Source of the DNA: Betaproteobacteria bacterium
GTDB lineage: Bacteria; Pseudomonadota; Gammaproteobacteria; Burkholderiales; SG8-41
Direction of reading: 5' to 3'
Assembly (NCBI GenBank): GCA_900299145.1
Contig: OMIN01000064.1
Span: 1-48,856 of the forward strand
Length of the DNA stretch: 48,856 bases
Within the stretch, counting starts at the first letter, position 1, and each line of letters begins with the position of its first letter. Made by a program: the position numbers and the translations under genes. Of the stretch, positions 8,569-16,094 are shown piece by piece. The notes beneath the pieces were generated by a model. That model did not search any database, was not told the DNA's origin, and worked only from the letters and a program-made list of their open reading frames with translations.

Positions 8569-8970
8569 TTACGCCGGCTCAAACATCGGCAGTGCCGTGC
8601 CGTTTTCCGACTTCACAAAACACACTTTGACCTTCTGGCCGCATTTGAGCGTATCGAGATCGCAGTTGATGAAGTTGGTGAGCATGCTGATGCCTTCGTC
8701 GAGCTTGACGTAGCCAATGGCAAACGGCGTGGGCGTGCCGCGGCGGGTGACGCTGTAGGTGTAAATCTCGCCGGTGCCCTTGGCCTGCACCCACTCGAGG
8801 TTTTGGCTGAAGCAGTGCGGGCAGATCGCGCGCGGGTAGTGGTGCACCTTGCCGCAATCCTTGCACTTTTTGAGCATCAGTTTGCCCTGGCCGGCGGCCT
8901 CGAAGTAGGGGGCGTCGCCGGGGTTCAGGCTGGGGTCGCGGTATTTGCGTTCTTGATAGGGAGTAGCCAT
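8569..8970 (-). CDS. DUF35 / Zn-ribbon OB-fold acyl-CoA-binding protein
   Basis: A 133-aa protein with an N-terminal rubredoxin-like zinc ribbon, CKDCGKVHHYPRAICPHC, followed by an OB-fold (GEIYTYSVTRRGTPTPFAIG, then a beta-rich C-terminus). DUF35 proteins are partners of thiolase-like or aldolase enzymes; they bind the CoA part of the substrate and often activate the partner. The gene follows the thiolase-like gene by 15 bp on the same strand with a strong ribosome site (AGGAAGGA), exactly the expected pairing. The family call is secure. Confidence 0.93.
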   Translation of the reverse strand: MATPYQERKYRDPSLNPGDAPYFEAAGQGKLMLKKCKDCGKVHHYPRAICPHCFSQNLEWVQAKGTGEIYTYSVTRRGTPTPFAIGYVKLDEGISMLTNFINCDLDTLKCGQKVKVCFVKSENGTALPMFEPA

Positions 8971-8985
8971 GTCTGTTCCTTCCTT

Positions 8986-10155
8986 TTATTCACGTTCCAT
9001 GATGACGGTGCCGCTGCCGTGCCGCGTGCCAAGCGCGCCGCCGGTGCCGTGGGCCAGTGCAATGTCGCAGTTCTTGACCTGCACTTTCGGATGCGCTTCG
9101 CCGCGAAGCTGGCGCACGGCTTCGATGATTTTGGTCATGCCGCCGCGGTTGGCCGGGTGGTTATTGCAGAGGCCGCCGCCATCGGTGTTCCACGGGAATT
9201 TGCCCACGCCGGAAATCAAATTGCCGTCGGCAACGAACTTGCCGCCCTCGCCTTTTTTGCAGAAACCCAGGTCTTCGATTTGCATCACCACGGTGATGGT
9301 GAAGCTGTCGTAGATCGACGCGTATTTGATGTCCGATGGCTTCACACCTGCCATTTCAAACGCGCGCGGGCCGGTCCATGCGGCGCCCGAGTAAGTCAGA
9401 TCGACGTTACCCGCCATCTGGTGCTTGGTGGATTCGCCGACGCCGGTGATTTTTACCAGCGGGCGTTTCAGGCTCTTGGCGATTTCCGGTTTGGTCACGA
9501 TCACGCCGCCGCCGCCGTCGCTCACCACGCAGCAATCCAGCCGGTGCAGCGGGTCGGAAATCATCGGCGAGTTGACCACTTGCTCTACGGTGACCACATC
9601 GCGCAGCATGGCGTTCGGGTTGTGTTGCGCGTGATGCGAGGCCGCCACTTTCACCCAGGCGAGCTGTTCGCTGGTGGTGCCGTATTGGTACATGTGGCGC
9701 ATCGCGCACATGGCGTAGAGGTTCACCGTCACCGGGCTGTACGGCAATTCAAACGGCGAATCCGGCACGCCAGCGCCGCGATCGCGCACTACCGTGCCAC
9801 TGCTGCCTTCGGAGTTCGGCCGGCCGGCCAGCGTGACCAGCGCCACGTTACACTTGCCGGCGGCGATGGCTTCGGCCGCGTGCGCCACATGCAGCAGATA
9901 CGACGTGCCGCCCATGTCGGTGGAGTCGATGTGCTTTAACCGGTTCAGGTTCATGTAATTGGCGAGGCTCCAGACGTTGCCGCCCGGCGCGTCGCCGGCG
10001 ACGAACAGGCCGTCGATGTCGTCCTTGGAAAGGCCCGCGTCTTCCAGCGTGCCCTTGGCGATTTCGGCGTGCAGCTGCGACAGCGAATGATTCGGCGCTT
10101 TCCGCAGCGGATGCTCGAAAGCTCCCGCGATGTAGGCTTTACCTTTAATGCTCAT
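8986..10155 (-). CDS. Thiolase-like protein lacking the nucleophilic cysteine (SCP2-thiolase/Ltp2 type)
   Basis: Thiolase-superfamily protein of 389 aa. At the position of the nucleophilic Cys the sequence reads STDMGGTSYLLHV (about 78-90) with no Cys. The second half keeps CNNHPANRGGMTK (active-site His) and the C-terminal loop is AHGTGGALGTRHG, where classical thiolases have a Cys. This pattern, together with an adjacent DUF35 gene, is that of SCP2-thiolase-like retro-aldolases such as Ltp2 with its ChsH2 DUF35 partner, not of true beta-ketothiolases. It therefore probably forms or cleaves C-C bonds on a CoA ester, or is a non-catalytic scaffold. AGGGGAT precedes the ATG. The substrate is unknown. 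Confidence 0.9.
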   Translation of the reverse strand: MSIKGKAYIAGAFEHPLRKAPNHSLSQLHAEIAKGTLEDAGLSKDDIDGLFVAGDAPGGNVWSLANYMNLNRLKHIDSTDMGGTSYLLHVAHAAEAIAAGKCNVALVTLAGRPNSEGSSGTVVRDRGAGVPDSPFELPYSPVTVNLYAMCAMRHMYQYGTTSEQLAWVKVAASHHAQHNPNAMLRDVVTVEQVVNSPMISDPLHRLDCCVVSDGGGGVIVTKPEIAKSLKRPLVKITGVGESTKHQMAGNVDLTYSGAAWTGPRAFEMAGVKPSDIKYASIYDSFTITVVMQIEDLGFCKKGEGGKFVADGNLISGVGKFPWNTDGGGLCNNHPANRGGMTKIIEAVRQLRGEAHPKVQVKNCDIALAHGTGGALGTRHGSGTVIMERE

Positions 10156-10303
10156 GTGTCATCCCCTTTGTTGAAACTGACGGCAATTTAACCTGAAACG
10201 GGGAAAGTCACAAATCAGCACGGGCGGGGTGCTGCGAAGAATGACTGCAAAGTTCACTTGGTGAATAATGCGCGCACAAGTTGAGACCACGAGGAGTATC
10301 TCC

Positions 10304-11284
10304 ATGATTTTACGCATGAAATTTTTCGCCACTGGGGCGCTGATGTTAGCAGCCATAGTGAGTCACGCCCAACAGGCGCAGCAAGCAGTGTGGCCCACCA
10401 AACCGGTGCGCATGCTGGTCGGCTTTCCGTCCGGCGGGCCGACGGACGTAGTGGCGCGTATTGTCAGCGAAAAAGTCGCCCAGCAAACCGGCCAGCAAGT
10501 GGTGGTGGACAATCGCCCGGGTGCGGCGGGCAACATCGCGGTGGAAATTCTCACGCGTGCGGCGGGTGACGGGCATACGCTGCTGTATTCCAGCAACGCC
10601 ATCGCGGTGTCGCCGGGGTTGTATTCCAAACTGCCGTACGATCCGCTAAAGGACATCACGCCGGTGACGGAAATCGGCGCGGGCTGTTTGATCTTCATGG
10701 TGCATCCGTTGTTGCCGATCAAAAACGTGGCGGAGTTTATTGCCTACGCCAAGGCACGCCCCGGCCAGATGAATTTCGCCTCATCCGGCACCTGCACCAG
10801 CACGCATCTCGCACCCGTGATGTTCTCGCAGCGGGTGGGCATCACCACACAACACATTCCCTACAAGGGCACCGCGCCGTCGCTGGTGGACATGATCGGC
10901 GGCCGCGTGCAATTCATGATGGGTGCCGTGCTGACGGCGGTGCCTCACGTGCGCGAAGGGCGCATCCGCGCGCTGGCCGTCACCGGCAAAAAACGCATCG
11001 CCTCGCTGCCCGACTTGCGCACGCTGGATGAAGCCGATGCGCCCGGCTTCGTCGTCACCACCTGGCAGGGCCTGTTCGCGCCGGCTGGCATGGCCACCCC
11101 CGTGCTCGCGCGCGTGAACGCCGAATTCGTTAAAGCCATCAAAAGCCCCGACCTGCGCCCGAAAATTGAGCAGCAGGACATGGAACCGACCGCGCCGGGG
11201 CACGTGGAATTTAATGCGATGTATCGCGCGGAGCTGGCGCGGTGGACGAAGGTGGCTAAGGACGCGGGGTTGAAGGCAGATTGA
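10304..11284 (+). CDS. Bug-family (TctC-like) substrate-binding protein
   Basis: Periplasmic TTT-type receptor, 326 aa from the chosen ATG. The signal peptide runs MILRMKFFATGALMLAAIV to about SHAQQAQ, then VWPTKPVRMLVGFPSGGPTD and VVVDNRPGAAGNIAVE. The start at 10304 is preferred because GAGGAG lies 7-12 nt upstream; an in-frame ATG at 10268 would add a charged extension before the signal peptide. It is divergent from the thiolase-like gene; the 148-bp gap presumably holds both promoters, but no clear hexamers were found. A dispersed motif and an MNT gene follow. Confidence 0.93.
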   Translation: MILRMKFFATGALMLAAIVSHAQQAQQAVWPTKPVRMLVGFPSGGPTDVVARIVSEKVAQQTGQQVVVDNRPGAAGNIAVEILTRAAGDGHTLLYSSNAIAVSPGLYSKLPYDPLKDITPVTEIGAGCLIFMVHPLLPIKNVAEFIAYAKARPGQMNFASSGTCTSTHLAPVMFSQRVGITTQHIPYKGTAPSLVDMIGGRVQFMMGAVLTAVPHVREGRIRALAVTGKKRIASLPDLRTLDEADAPGFVVTTWQGLFAPAGMATPVLARVNAEFVKAIKSPDLRPKIEQQDMEPTAPGHVEFNAMYRAELARWTKVAKDAGLKAD

Positions 11285-11312
11285 ATGCTTATTGCTGGCC
11301 CTTAAATTATTT

Positions 11313-11332
11313 AATAAAAACAAATACTTACG
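11313..11332 (+). repeat. Dispersed AT-rich motif, site 3 (exact consensus)
   Basis: AATAAAAACAAATACTTACG between a Bug gene and the MNT gene; used here as the consensus of the 14 sites. It is flanked upstream by a further AT-rich stretch (AAATTATTT). Confidence 0.8.
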
Positions 11333-11344
11333 TTAGATCTGAGC

Positions 11345-11671
11345 ATGCCGCTGAAACTCGTCAACCCGCGGCACGGAAAACTGGTGCTCGCCCCCAAACA
11401 CCTTGCTGTCGTGCGCGCGGTGTTGCGAGCCCACGCGCCCAAACACCGTGTCTATGCATTTGGCTCGCGCGTGGTGACCAGCAAGGCCGATCAGGCGCGT
11501 ATCAAGCCGCACTCCGACCTTGATCTCGCACTCGAAGGGCCGAAGCTCAGGCCCGAGCAGGCTTTCGCCTTGCGCGAAGCGTTTAGCGACAGCGATCTGC
11601 CTATGCGGGTGGATGCGGTGGCGTTGAATGATTTGCCCAAGGGCTGGGAGATTCGTGGCTGGCGCGTTTGA
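11345..11671 (+). CDS. MNT-type nucleotidyltransferase-domain protein
   Basis: A small (108 aa) minimal nucleotidyltransferase. The active-site signature is YAFGSRVVTSK followed by HSDLDLAL, that is GS, about a dozen residues, then DxD; a third acidic residue is probably in RVDAVAL. MNT proteins usually pair with a HEPN protein as a toxin-antitoxin system in which the MNT AMPylates the HEPN toxin. No HEPN gene is adjacent: the next gene is on the other strand and unrelated. It may therefore be an orphan antitoxin or a remnant. It has an ATG start 12 bp after the dispersed motif. Confidence 0.85.
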   Translation: MPLKLVNPRHGKLVLAPKHLAVVRAVLRAHAPKHRVYAFGSRVVTSKADQARIKPHSDLDLALEGPKLRPEQAFALREAFSDSDLPMRVDAVALNDLPKGWEIRGWRV

Positions 11672-11689
11672 TTCAATTGGTTAAGGGCC

Positions 11690-11992
11690 TTACCCCTTGG
11701 CGTCTGGGGACTGTTGCAATTTCTGAATAGCCCCCAAAACAGCAATCCGAAGTTCCTTTTCATCTAAATACCAATTTGGTCGCTCGGCATCCAACTTAGC
11801 TTTTAGAATTGGCGAATCACAAAATGCATTAACCTCTGCAAATAGTCTATCTAATACATCAAATTCAAAATCAGAAAGATCAGACACAGTTTTCATTTTA
11901 GCGATGAATTCTTCTTGAAACTGACTACTGTTTATTGCACCGCTCAGATATTTTTCAATCACAAGTATTACGTCCGTGCCCAAGGAATTCAT
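11690..11992 (-). CDS. Small acidic protein resembling colicin-D-type immunity proteins
   Basis: A 100-aa acidic, helix-rich soluble protein. The pattern FDVLDRLFAEVNAFCDSPIL followed by YLDEKELRIAVLGAIQKLQ resembles colicin-D/contact-inhibition immunity proteins, but the similarity is judged by eye and is weak. The start at the ATG at 11992 has AGAGGA just upstream; a GTG at 11995 is also possible. The gene is clearly more AT-rich than everything around it, uses AT-ending codons, and no toxin gene is nearby, so it looks acquired. If it is not an immunity protein I cannot name it. Confidence 0.6.
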   Translation of the reverse strand: MNSLGTDVILVIEKYLSGAINSSQFQEEFIAKMKTVSDLSDFEFDVLDRLFAEVNAFCDSPILKAKLDAERPNWYLDEKELRIAVLGAIQKLQQSPDAKG

Positions 11993-12084
11993 CACTATCC
12001 TCTACGCGGTTTGCCGGGAATAAACTAATTCTTTACTTGCACAGTCTTCTAGCGCCAACCACCTTAGAAGGTACTTCTCTCAAG

Positions 12085-12140
12085 AATCTCGCAATCCGTA
12101 GGGCGTCAATAAGCGAAGCGCGTGGCACCGCACGTCTTGC
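12085..12140. repeat. Possible remnant of a common environmental repeat
   Basis: The 238-bp gap between the immunity-like gene and the next Bug gene has no ORF I can support. Near 12093-12130 it contains CCGTAGGGCGTCAATAAGCG, similar in style to the CGTAGGGCG...AGCGAAGCGC repeats scattered in many proteobacterial genomes. This is weak, by-eye recognition. Confidence 0.25.
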
Positions 12141-12236
12141 ATGATGCTCTGCGCGAGATAGGGTCAGTGTACACACTGCTCGGATAGTAGCGCTCGGCAC
12201 TTGACGAAAATCAATAGCCGCCGTCCACGCCCTTCT

Positions 12237-13214
12237 TCAATCCGCCTTCAACCCGGCATCCGTTATTACTTTGCGCCACGCAGGCACCTCGCTCGCCAAC
12301 TTTCGGCGCAGATCATCGGGCGTACCGGGTAGTGGTGTGGCACCCAGTGTCAGCAGCCGTTCGCGCATCTCACTGGTGTTGACCACGGCGAGGATTTCCG
12401 CATTGAGTTTTTGCACAATGGCGGGTGGTGTTTTCGGCGTGGTGTACATACTGAACCAGCCGGCGGTATCAAAACCGGGAAAACCCGATTCAGCAATCGA
12501 CGGCACGTCGGGCAACAGCGGCGAGCGCTTGGCGGTGGTGACGGCCAGCGCCGTCAGTGCGCCGAGCTTCACGTGTGAAGTCAGCACCAGTATATTGTCG
12601 ATGGCGATTTGCAGGCGGCCGCCGAGCACGTCCGGCATCATCGCGCCGGTGCCTTTGTAGGGGATGAACACCATGTCGATGCCGGCGAGGCGCTTGAACA
12701 TTTCGCCGGACAGATGCTGCACCGTGCCCGGCACCGACGCACCCCACGAGATTTTGCCGGGCCGCGCCTTGGCGTAGGCGATCATTTCCTGCACCGATTT
12801 CACGTTGATCGATGGGTGCGCCACCATGATGTAGGCCGAAGTCGCCACCAGCGCCAGCGGTTCGAGATCGCGCTGCACGTCGAACTTCACGTTCTTGTAG
12901 AGACTGCCAACGGCGCTGATCGACGAGCCGGAAATCAGCACGGTGTAGCCGTCGGGCTGCGCCTTGGACACCAGCTCGGCGGCGATGATGCCGCTGGCGC
13001 CGGGGCGGTTGTCGATGACGACTTGCTGGCCGAGGCGTTCGGAAAGCCGCGCACCGAGCATGCGCCCCACCAGATCGGTGCTGCCGCCGGGGGTGAAGCC
13101 GACGATGAGGCGGATGGGGCGTTGGGGGTAGGTGGAGGTTTGGGCGTGAGAGATCGATGGCGATGCGAAGGTGGCTGCGAGCGATGCCGCGAACCAAAAA
13201 ACTTTCCATGTCAT
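12237..13214 (-). CDS. Bug-family (TctC-like) substrate-binding protein
   Basis: Periplasmic TTT-type receptor, 325 aa from the chosen start. The signal peptide is MTWKVFWFAASLAATFASP up to about SHAQ, then STYPQRPIRLIVGFTPGGS and VVIDNRPGASGIIAAEL. The reading frame is open to 13340, but the 42 additional residues (containing VVPAQAGTH and IPAFAGM) are the translation of a REP-like repeat, so the start at 13214 is preferred. That ATG lies inside one arm of the repeat, in ...GCGGGAATGACATGG. It is the last gene of the minus-strand run containing the UGSC genes, but 170 bp with a repeat separates it from them. Confidence 0.92.
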   Translation of the reverse strand: MTWKVFWFAASLAATFASPSISHAQTSTYPQRPIRLIVGFTPGGSTDLVGRMLGARLSERLGQQVVIDNRPGASGIIAAELVSKAQPDGYTVLISGSSISAVGSLYKNVKFDVQRDLEPLALVATSAYIMVAHPSINVKSVQEMIAYAKARPGKISWGASVPGTVQHLSGEMFKRLAGIDMVFIPYKGTGAMMPDVLGGRLQIAIDNILVLTSHVKLGALTALAVTTAKRSPLLPDVPSIAESGFPGFDTAGWFSMYTTPKTPPAIVQKLNAEILAVVNTSEMRERLLTLGATPLPGTPDDLRRKLASEVPAWRKVITDAGLKAD

Positions 13215-13291
13215 TCCCGCGAAAGCGGGTATCCATAACCATGACTCAAGCGGCACTGTGTTATGGGTTCCCGCCTGCGCGGGAACGACAG
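13211..13291. repeat. REP-like palindromic element (paired hairpins)
   Basis: Two GC-rich hairpins, ATTCCCGC-GAAA-GCGGGTAT and GTTCCCGC-CTGC-GCGGGAAC, flank a centre bounded by inverted CCATAAC and GTTATGG. Translation gives the widely seen artefact peptides VVPAQAGTH and IPAFAGM. Typical of dispersed proteobacterial repeats; it forms the 5' boundary of a Bug gene. Confidence 0.8.
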
Positions 13292-13368
13292 GGAAGAGAT
13301 TAGTGTGCATTGGGTCGTTATCGGAGAGGATAAACAACAAAGTTAGAAACGGCGGGCTGAAAATATTT

Positions 13369-13388
13369 AATTAAAACAAATACTTACG
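13369..13388 (+). repeat. Dispersed AT-rich motif, site 4 (supplies a stop codon)
   Basis: AATTAAAACAAATACTTACG. The minus-strand gene 13384-14493 ends inside it: the TAA stop is part of CGTAAGTATTTG. Confidence 0.8.
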
Positions 13389-14493
13389 AAGAGGCTGCCC
13401 AAGGCGTCCCATCTTTCCGCAACACCGGCACCGTCACATTCTCCGAAGCCAGCCGTGTTTGCACCGACAGGCTGTGCGTGCCCGTGCCGCCCATCACCAC
13501 GATCACGATGTCTTCTGGCTTTTCAGAAATGGGCACCAGATTCTCCGGGTTGCCGTTGTCGTACTGCGCCAGCAGCTTTTTGCTGAAGCTGGTGAGGTTG
13601 CCGCGCGGAATGCTGCCGAACGGGATGCGAGCATGTTCCCACAAATGGCGTTTCACGTCGGCCTTGCTGTAGCCGCCATTAGCGAGCAGCCGCGCGTGCT
13701 GTGGGCACAAAATCAGCAGCGGCTGGCCTTCACCGTTGGTGTTGCGGTTGCCGACGTAGGCGATGGACGTGGACAGCGTGCGCAGCAGATCCTGCGCGGT
13801 CTGGCTACCGCCGTTGTCGTCGATCATCGCGGCGGGGCAGGCGGGGATCAGCGTCACCGTGCTGGTCTTCGCGTCAAAGCCGCGCTCGACGTGCAACGGC
13901 TGCCAAGGATTCTCGGCTTCGTTCTCGGCGATGCAATGGTGAAAGCGCGCGATGTGGCCCTGCGTGTGGATATTGATCGAGCCCGGCGTGCCGCCGATAT
14001 TGATCATGCACAATTGCAGCGCGCGGCCGATGGTGTTGGTGGCTTGCCAGCGGCGGCCGGTGTGGTTGTAGCCGTGATTTAAGTCAATCGCGCCCGCCAC
14101 CGGGCCATTCACGATCGGCAGCGGCGAGGTGTTGTGGGTGGAAGTCTGCACCGCATCGAGATTGAACTTGGGATCGGCAACCCCTTTGACGCAGGCGATG
14201 AGCACCGGCATGTATTCTGGCTGGCAGCCCGCCATTACCGCGTTGGCGGCAATCTTTTCGACAGTGGCCTGCCCGTGCTTGGGAGCCAGCGTGCCGATGA
14301 CATCGCCCGGCTTGAAGCCCAGTTCGCGCTCGACGTAGCCCGTCATCGCCGCGACGCGCGCCTCGGTCGGCGGCACGATGGGCAGCCCGTCGGTGAGATC
14401 GTGTTCGAGAAACCACGCGTTGATGGCTTCCCAGGAATCTTCGAGTTCGAGGATGGGCGTTTCGGTCACGCCTGCAGGCATAGGCGCGTTCAT
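13384..14493 (-). CDS. UGSC-associated conserved protein (function unknown)
   Basis: A 369-aa soluble protein with no signal peptide. The N-terminus contains FLEHDLTDGLPIVPPTEARV, a signature I associate with large proteins encoded beside UGSC-family (seleno)proteins; other conserved-looking patches are HNTSPLPIVNGP, INIGGTPGSIN and VVMGGTGTHSLSVQ. Several cysteines are present, but I see no CxxC motif. The ATG overlaps the TGA stop of the UGSC gene by 4 nt, so translation is coupled and the two proteins probably act together. The biochemical role is unknown to me; a redox or sulfur-handling partner is only an inference from the selenoprotein neighbour. Confidence 0.8.
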   Translation of the reverse strand: MNAPMPAGVTETPILELEDSWEAINAWFLEHDLTDGLPIVPPTEARVAAMTGYVERELGFKPGDVIGTLAPKHGQATVEKIAANAVMAGCQPEYMPVLIACVKGVADPKFNLDAVQTSTHNTSPLPIVNGPVAGAIDLNHGYNHTGRRWQATNTIGRALQLCMINIGGTPGSINIHTQGHIARFHHCIAENEAENPWQPLHVERGFDAKTSTVTLIPACPAAMIDDNGGSQTAQDLLRTLSTSIAYVGNRNTNGEGQPLLILCPQHARLLANGGYSKADVKRHLWEHARIPFGSIPRGNLTSFSKKLLAQYDNGNPENLVPISEKPEDIVIVVMGGTGTHSLSVQTRLASENVTVPVLRKDGTPWAASS

Positions 14494-15089
14494 GCCGCCT
14501 CCGCTTTTTGCCTCGCGGCAGGGTGCACAAACTTCACGTGCGTGTGCGCCGCCTGCTGGCCCATGCCGGTGAGTTGTTCCAAAACAATCGGGTAGGCGGC
14601 GCGCGCGAGTTCGCGCACTTCGTCCGGCATCAGATCATTCAGCGGATGCGGCGTCACCAACAGCGGCAGCGCTTCCATTTGCAGATTTTTCGCGGCGAGA
14701 TGCCCGTGCGTGAGAAACGCCGTCGATACCACCGTTGAAGTCGGCACGCCGCGCTTTTCGAGATACACCGAGTCGTGGATACACCACGACGTGCAGCCCC
14801 CTCAATCGCCCCACGCGTTGACCAGCGCCTGCACCTTGCCTTCCAGTTCGTTGGCAATGAGCTTGCTGGAGGTGAAATTCTTGCGCACGGTGTGCGTTTG
14901 CACGCCGCTGTAATCGGCGCGAATCATTTCCTCGATATAGCCGATGAACAAGCCCGCGTTCGGCTTGATGTTGTCGATAAAGCCGATGGATTTGCCGTTC
15001 AGTGTTTCCAGCCGGCGCGCGAGCGATACGTGCTCGGCGGCGCGGATGCCTATTGGGTTGACGATGCGTACGGTTTGCCTTGCTGTCAT
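14490..15089 (-). CDS. UGSC-family selenoprotein with in-frame TGA (Sec96)
   Basis: Read through, this is a 199-residue UGSC-family protein. From the ATG at 15089 (AGGA upstream) it begins with TARQTVRIVNPIGI, then GKSIGFIDNIKPNAG. It reaches NAWGD-TGA-GGCTSWCIHDS at residue 96 (TGA at 14802-14804) and continues in the same frame with VYLEKRGVPTSTVV, LPLLVTPHPLN and a C-terminal helix. UGSC-family proteins have Sec or Cys at exactly this place (U/C-G-S-C, then TSW and HD); here the motif would be U-G-G-C. Both halves match the family, there is no frameshift, and a SECIS-like hairpin follows. As a plain stop, the TGA would remove the active site. Selenocysteine machinery lies outside the window, so incorporation is inferred. 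Stop overlaps the partner gene by 4 nt. Confidence 0.85.
14772..14790 (-). promoter_or_regulatory. Candidate bacterial SECIS hairpin
   Basis: On the minus strand GTCGTGG-TGTAT-CCACGAC forms a perfect 7-bp stem with a 5-nt loop. It starts 11 nt after the in-frame TGA (14804-14802), so the loop begins 18 nt after it. Bacterial SECIS loops lie at about this distance and carry G/U residues, as here. Confidence 0.7.
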
Positions 15090-15121
15090 GGGTTCCTTTC
15101 CAATCGTCTGCTGGTTGCGTG

Positions 15122-16057
15122 TCAGTCCGCACGCAGTCCGGTGGCCTGTATCACTTTTTGCATGCGCGCCGTGTCGGCTCTTATCGCCGCGTCGAATTCC
15201 TGCGGCGTGCTGCTCACGGCTTCGACGCCGGAACTGAAAAAACGCTCCTTGGTTTCTGCCAGATCAAGATACTTGCGCGATTCCGCGTTAAGCCGCGTGA
15301 TGATCGCAGCAGGGGTATTCACCGGCACGAACAATCCGTAGAACGCCAGCGATTCATAACCCGGCACTGTGGCGGCAATGGTGGGCAGGCCTGGCGCGAG
15401 CGGGCTGGGTTCGGCGCTGGTCGCGGCCAGCGCGCGCAGCCGGCCTGATTTGACGTGTTGTGTGACAGAGCCGGTAGTGGCGAACATGACTTTTACCTGG
15501 CCCGCGATGAGATCGTTGACCGCCGGACCGCCGCCCTTGTAGCTGATGCGTACGAGGTTTACACCCGCCATTTGCTTGAACAATTCGGCCGATAAGAAAT
15601 TTACCGATCCGACGGGGCCAGAGGCGTAATTGATTTCACCGGCTTTCGCTTTTGCTAGCGCAATCAGTTCCTTCACCGATTGCACCGCCAACGACGGGTG
15701 CACCACCAGTATGGCGATCGAGCGCGTGGCCAGCACCACAGGTACCAATTGCGCCATTGAGTAGTTGGCTTTTTCCATCAGCGGCGCGGTCCAGATAGTA
15801 TTGTTGTGCACGAGCACGGTGTAACCGTCCGGCACTGCGTTAGCTACGGTGAGCGGCGCGACATGTGACCCGCCGCGATTGTCGACGACAAATTGCTGGC
15901 CGAGATTTGCGGTAAGTCCCAATGCCAACAGGCGCGCGGTGAAATCCACGCCACCGCCCGGCGCGGCCGTCACAACGCGCACGGGTTTGGCAGGGTAGGC
16001 TTGCGCCCATGTGAACGATGCCGGTGCCAACGTCAACGCGACCCACAATGCCCTCAT
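15122..16057 (-). CDS. Bug-family (TctC-like) substrate-binding protein
   Basis: Periplasmic TTT-type receptor, 311 aa. Short signal peptide MRALWVALTLAPASFTWAQ, then AYPAKPVRVVTAAPGGGVD and FVVDNRGGSHVAPLTVA; the ligand loop is ISYKGGGPAVNDL. The second motif departs from the usual DNRxGAxGxxG pattern (GGSHVAPLT), which may mark a distinct ligand. It ends 32 bp before the UGSC selenoprotein gene and starts 37 bp after the upstream Bug gene, all on the minus strand, so the two receptors and the UGSC pair are likely one transcript. Confidence 0.92.
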   Translation of the reverse strand: MRALWVALTLAPASFTWAQAYPAKPVRVVTAAPGGGVDFTARLLALGLTANLGQQFVVDNRGGSHVAPLTVANAVPDGYTVLVHNNTIWTAPLMEKANYSMAQLVPVVLATRSIAILVVHPSLAVQSVKELIALAKAKAGEINYASGPVGSVNFLSAELFKQMAGVNLVRISYKGGGPAVNDLIAGQVKVMFATTGSVTQHVKSGRLRALAATSAEPSPLAPGLPTIAATVPGYESLAFYGLFVPVNTPAAIITRLNAESRKYLDLAETKERFFSSGVEAVSSTPQEFDAAIRADTARMQKVIQATGLRAD

Positions 16058-16067
16058 GGCGATCCGG

Positions 16068-16087
16068 CATAAGTATTTGTTTTTATT
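16068..16087 (-). repeat. Dispersed AT-rich motif, site 5
   Basis: On the minus strand AATAAAAACAAATACTTATG, between two Bug genes. One of only three sites with the A-rich strand on minus. It differs from the consensus at one position. Confidence 0.8.
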
Positions 16088-16094
16088 GGTAATT

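Noticed and set aside
8500-9939. 479-aa open frame on plus across the DUF35 and thiolase-like genes
   Set aside because: Shadow frame over two well-supported minus-strand genes; no family features, Arg/His-rich.
13211-13291. REP-like element as a CRISPR fragment
   Set aside because: Only two hairpins, different arms, no spacer series and no cas genes.
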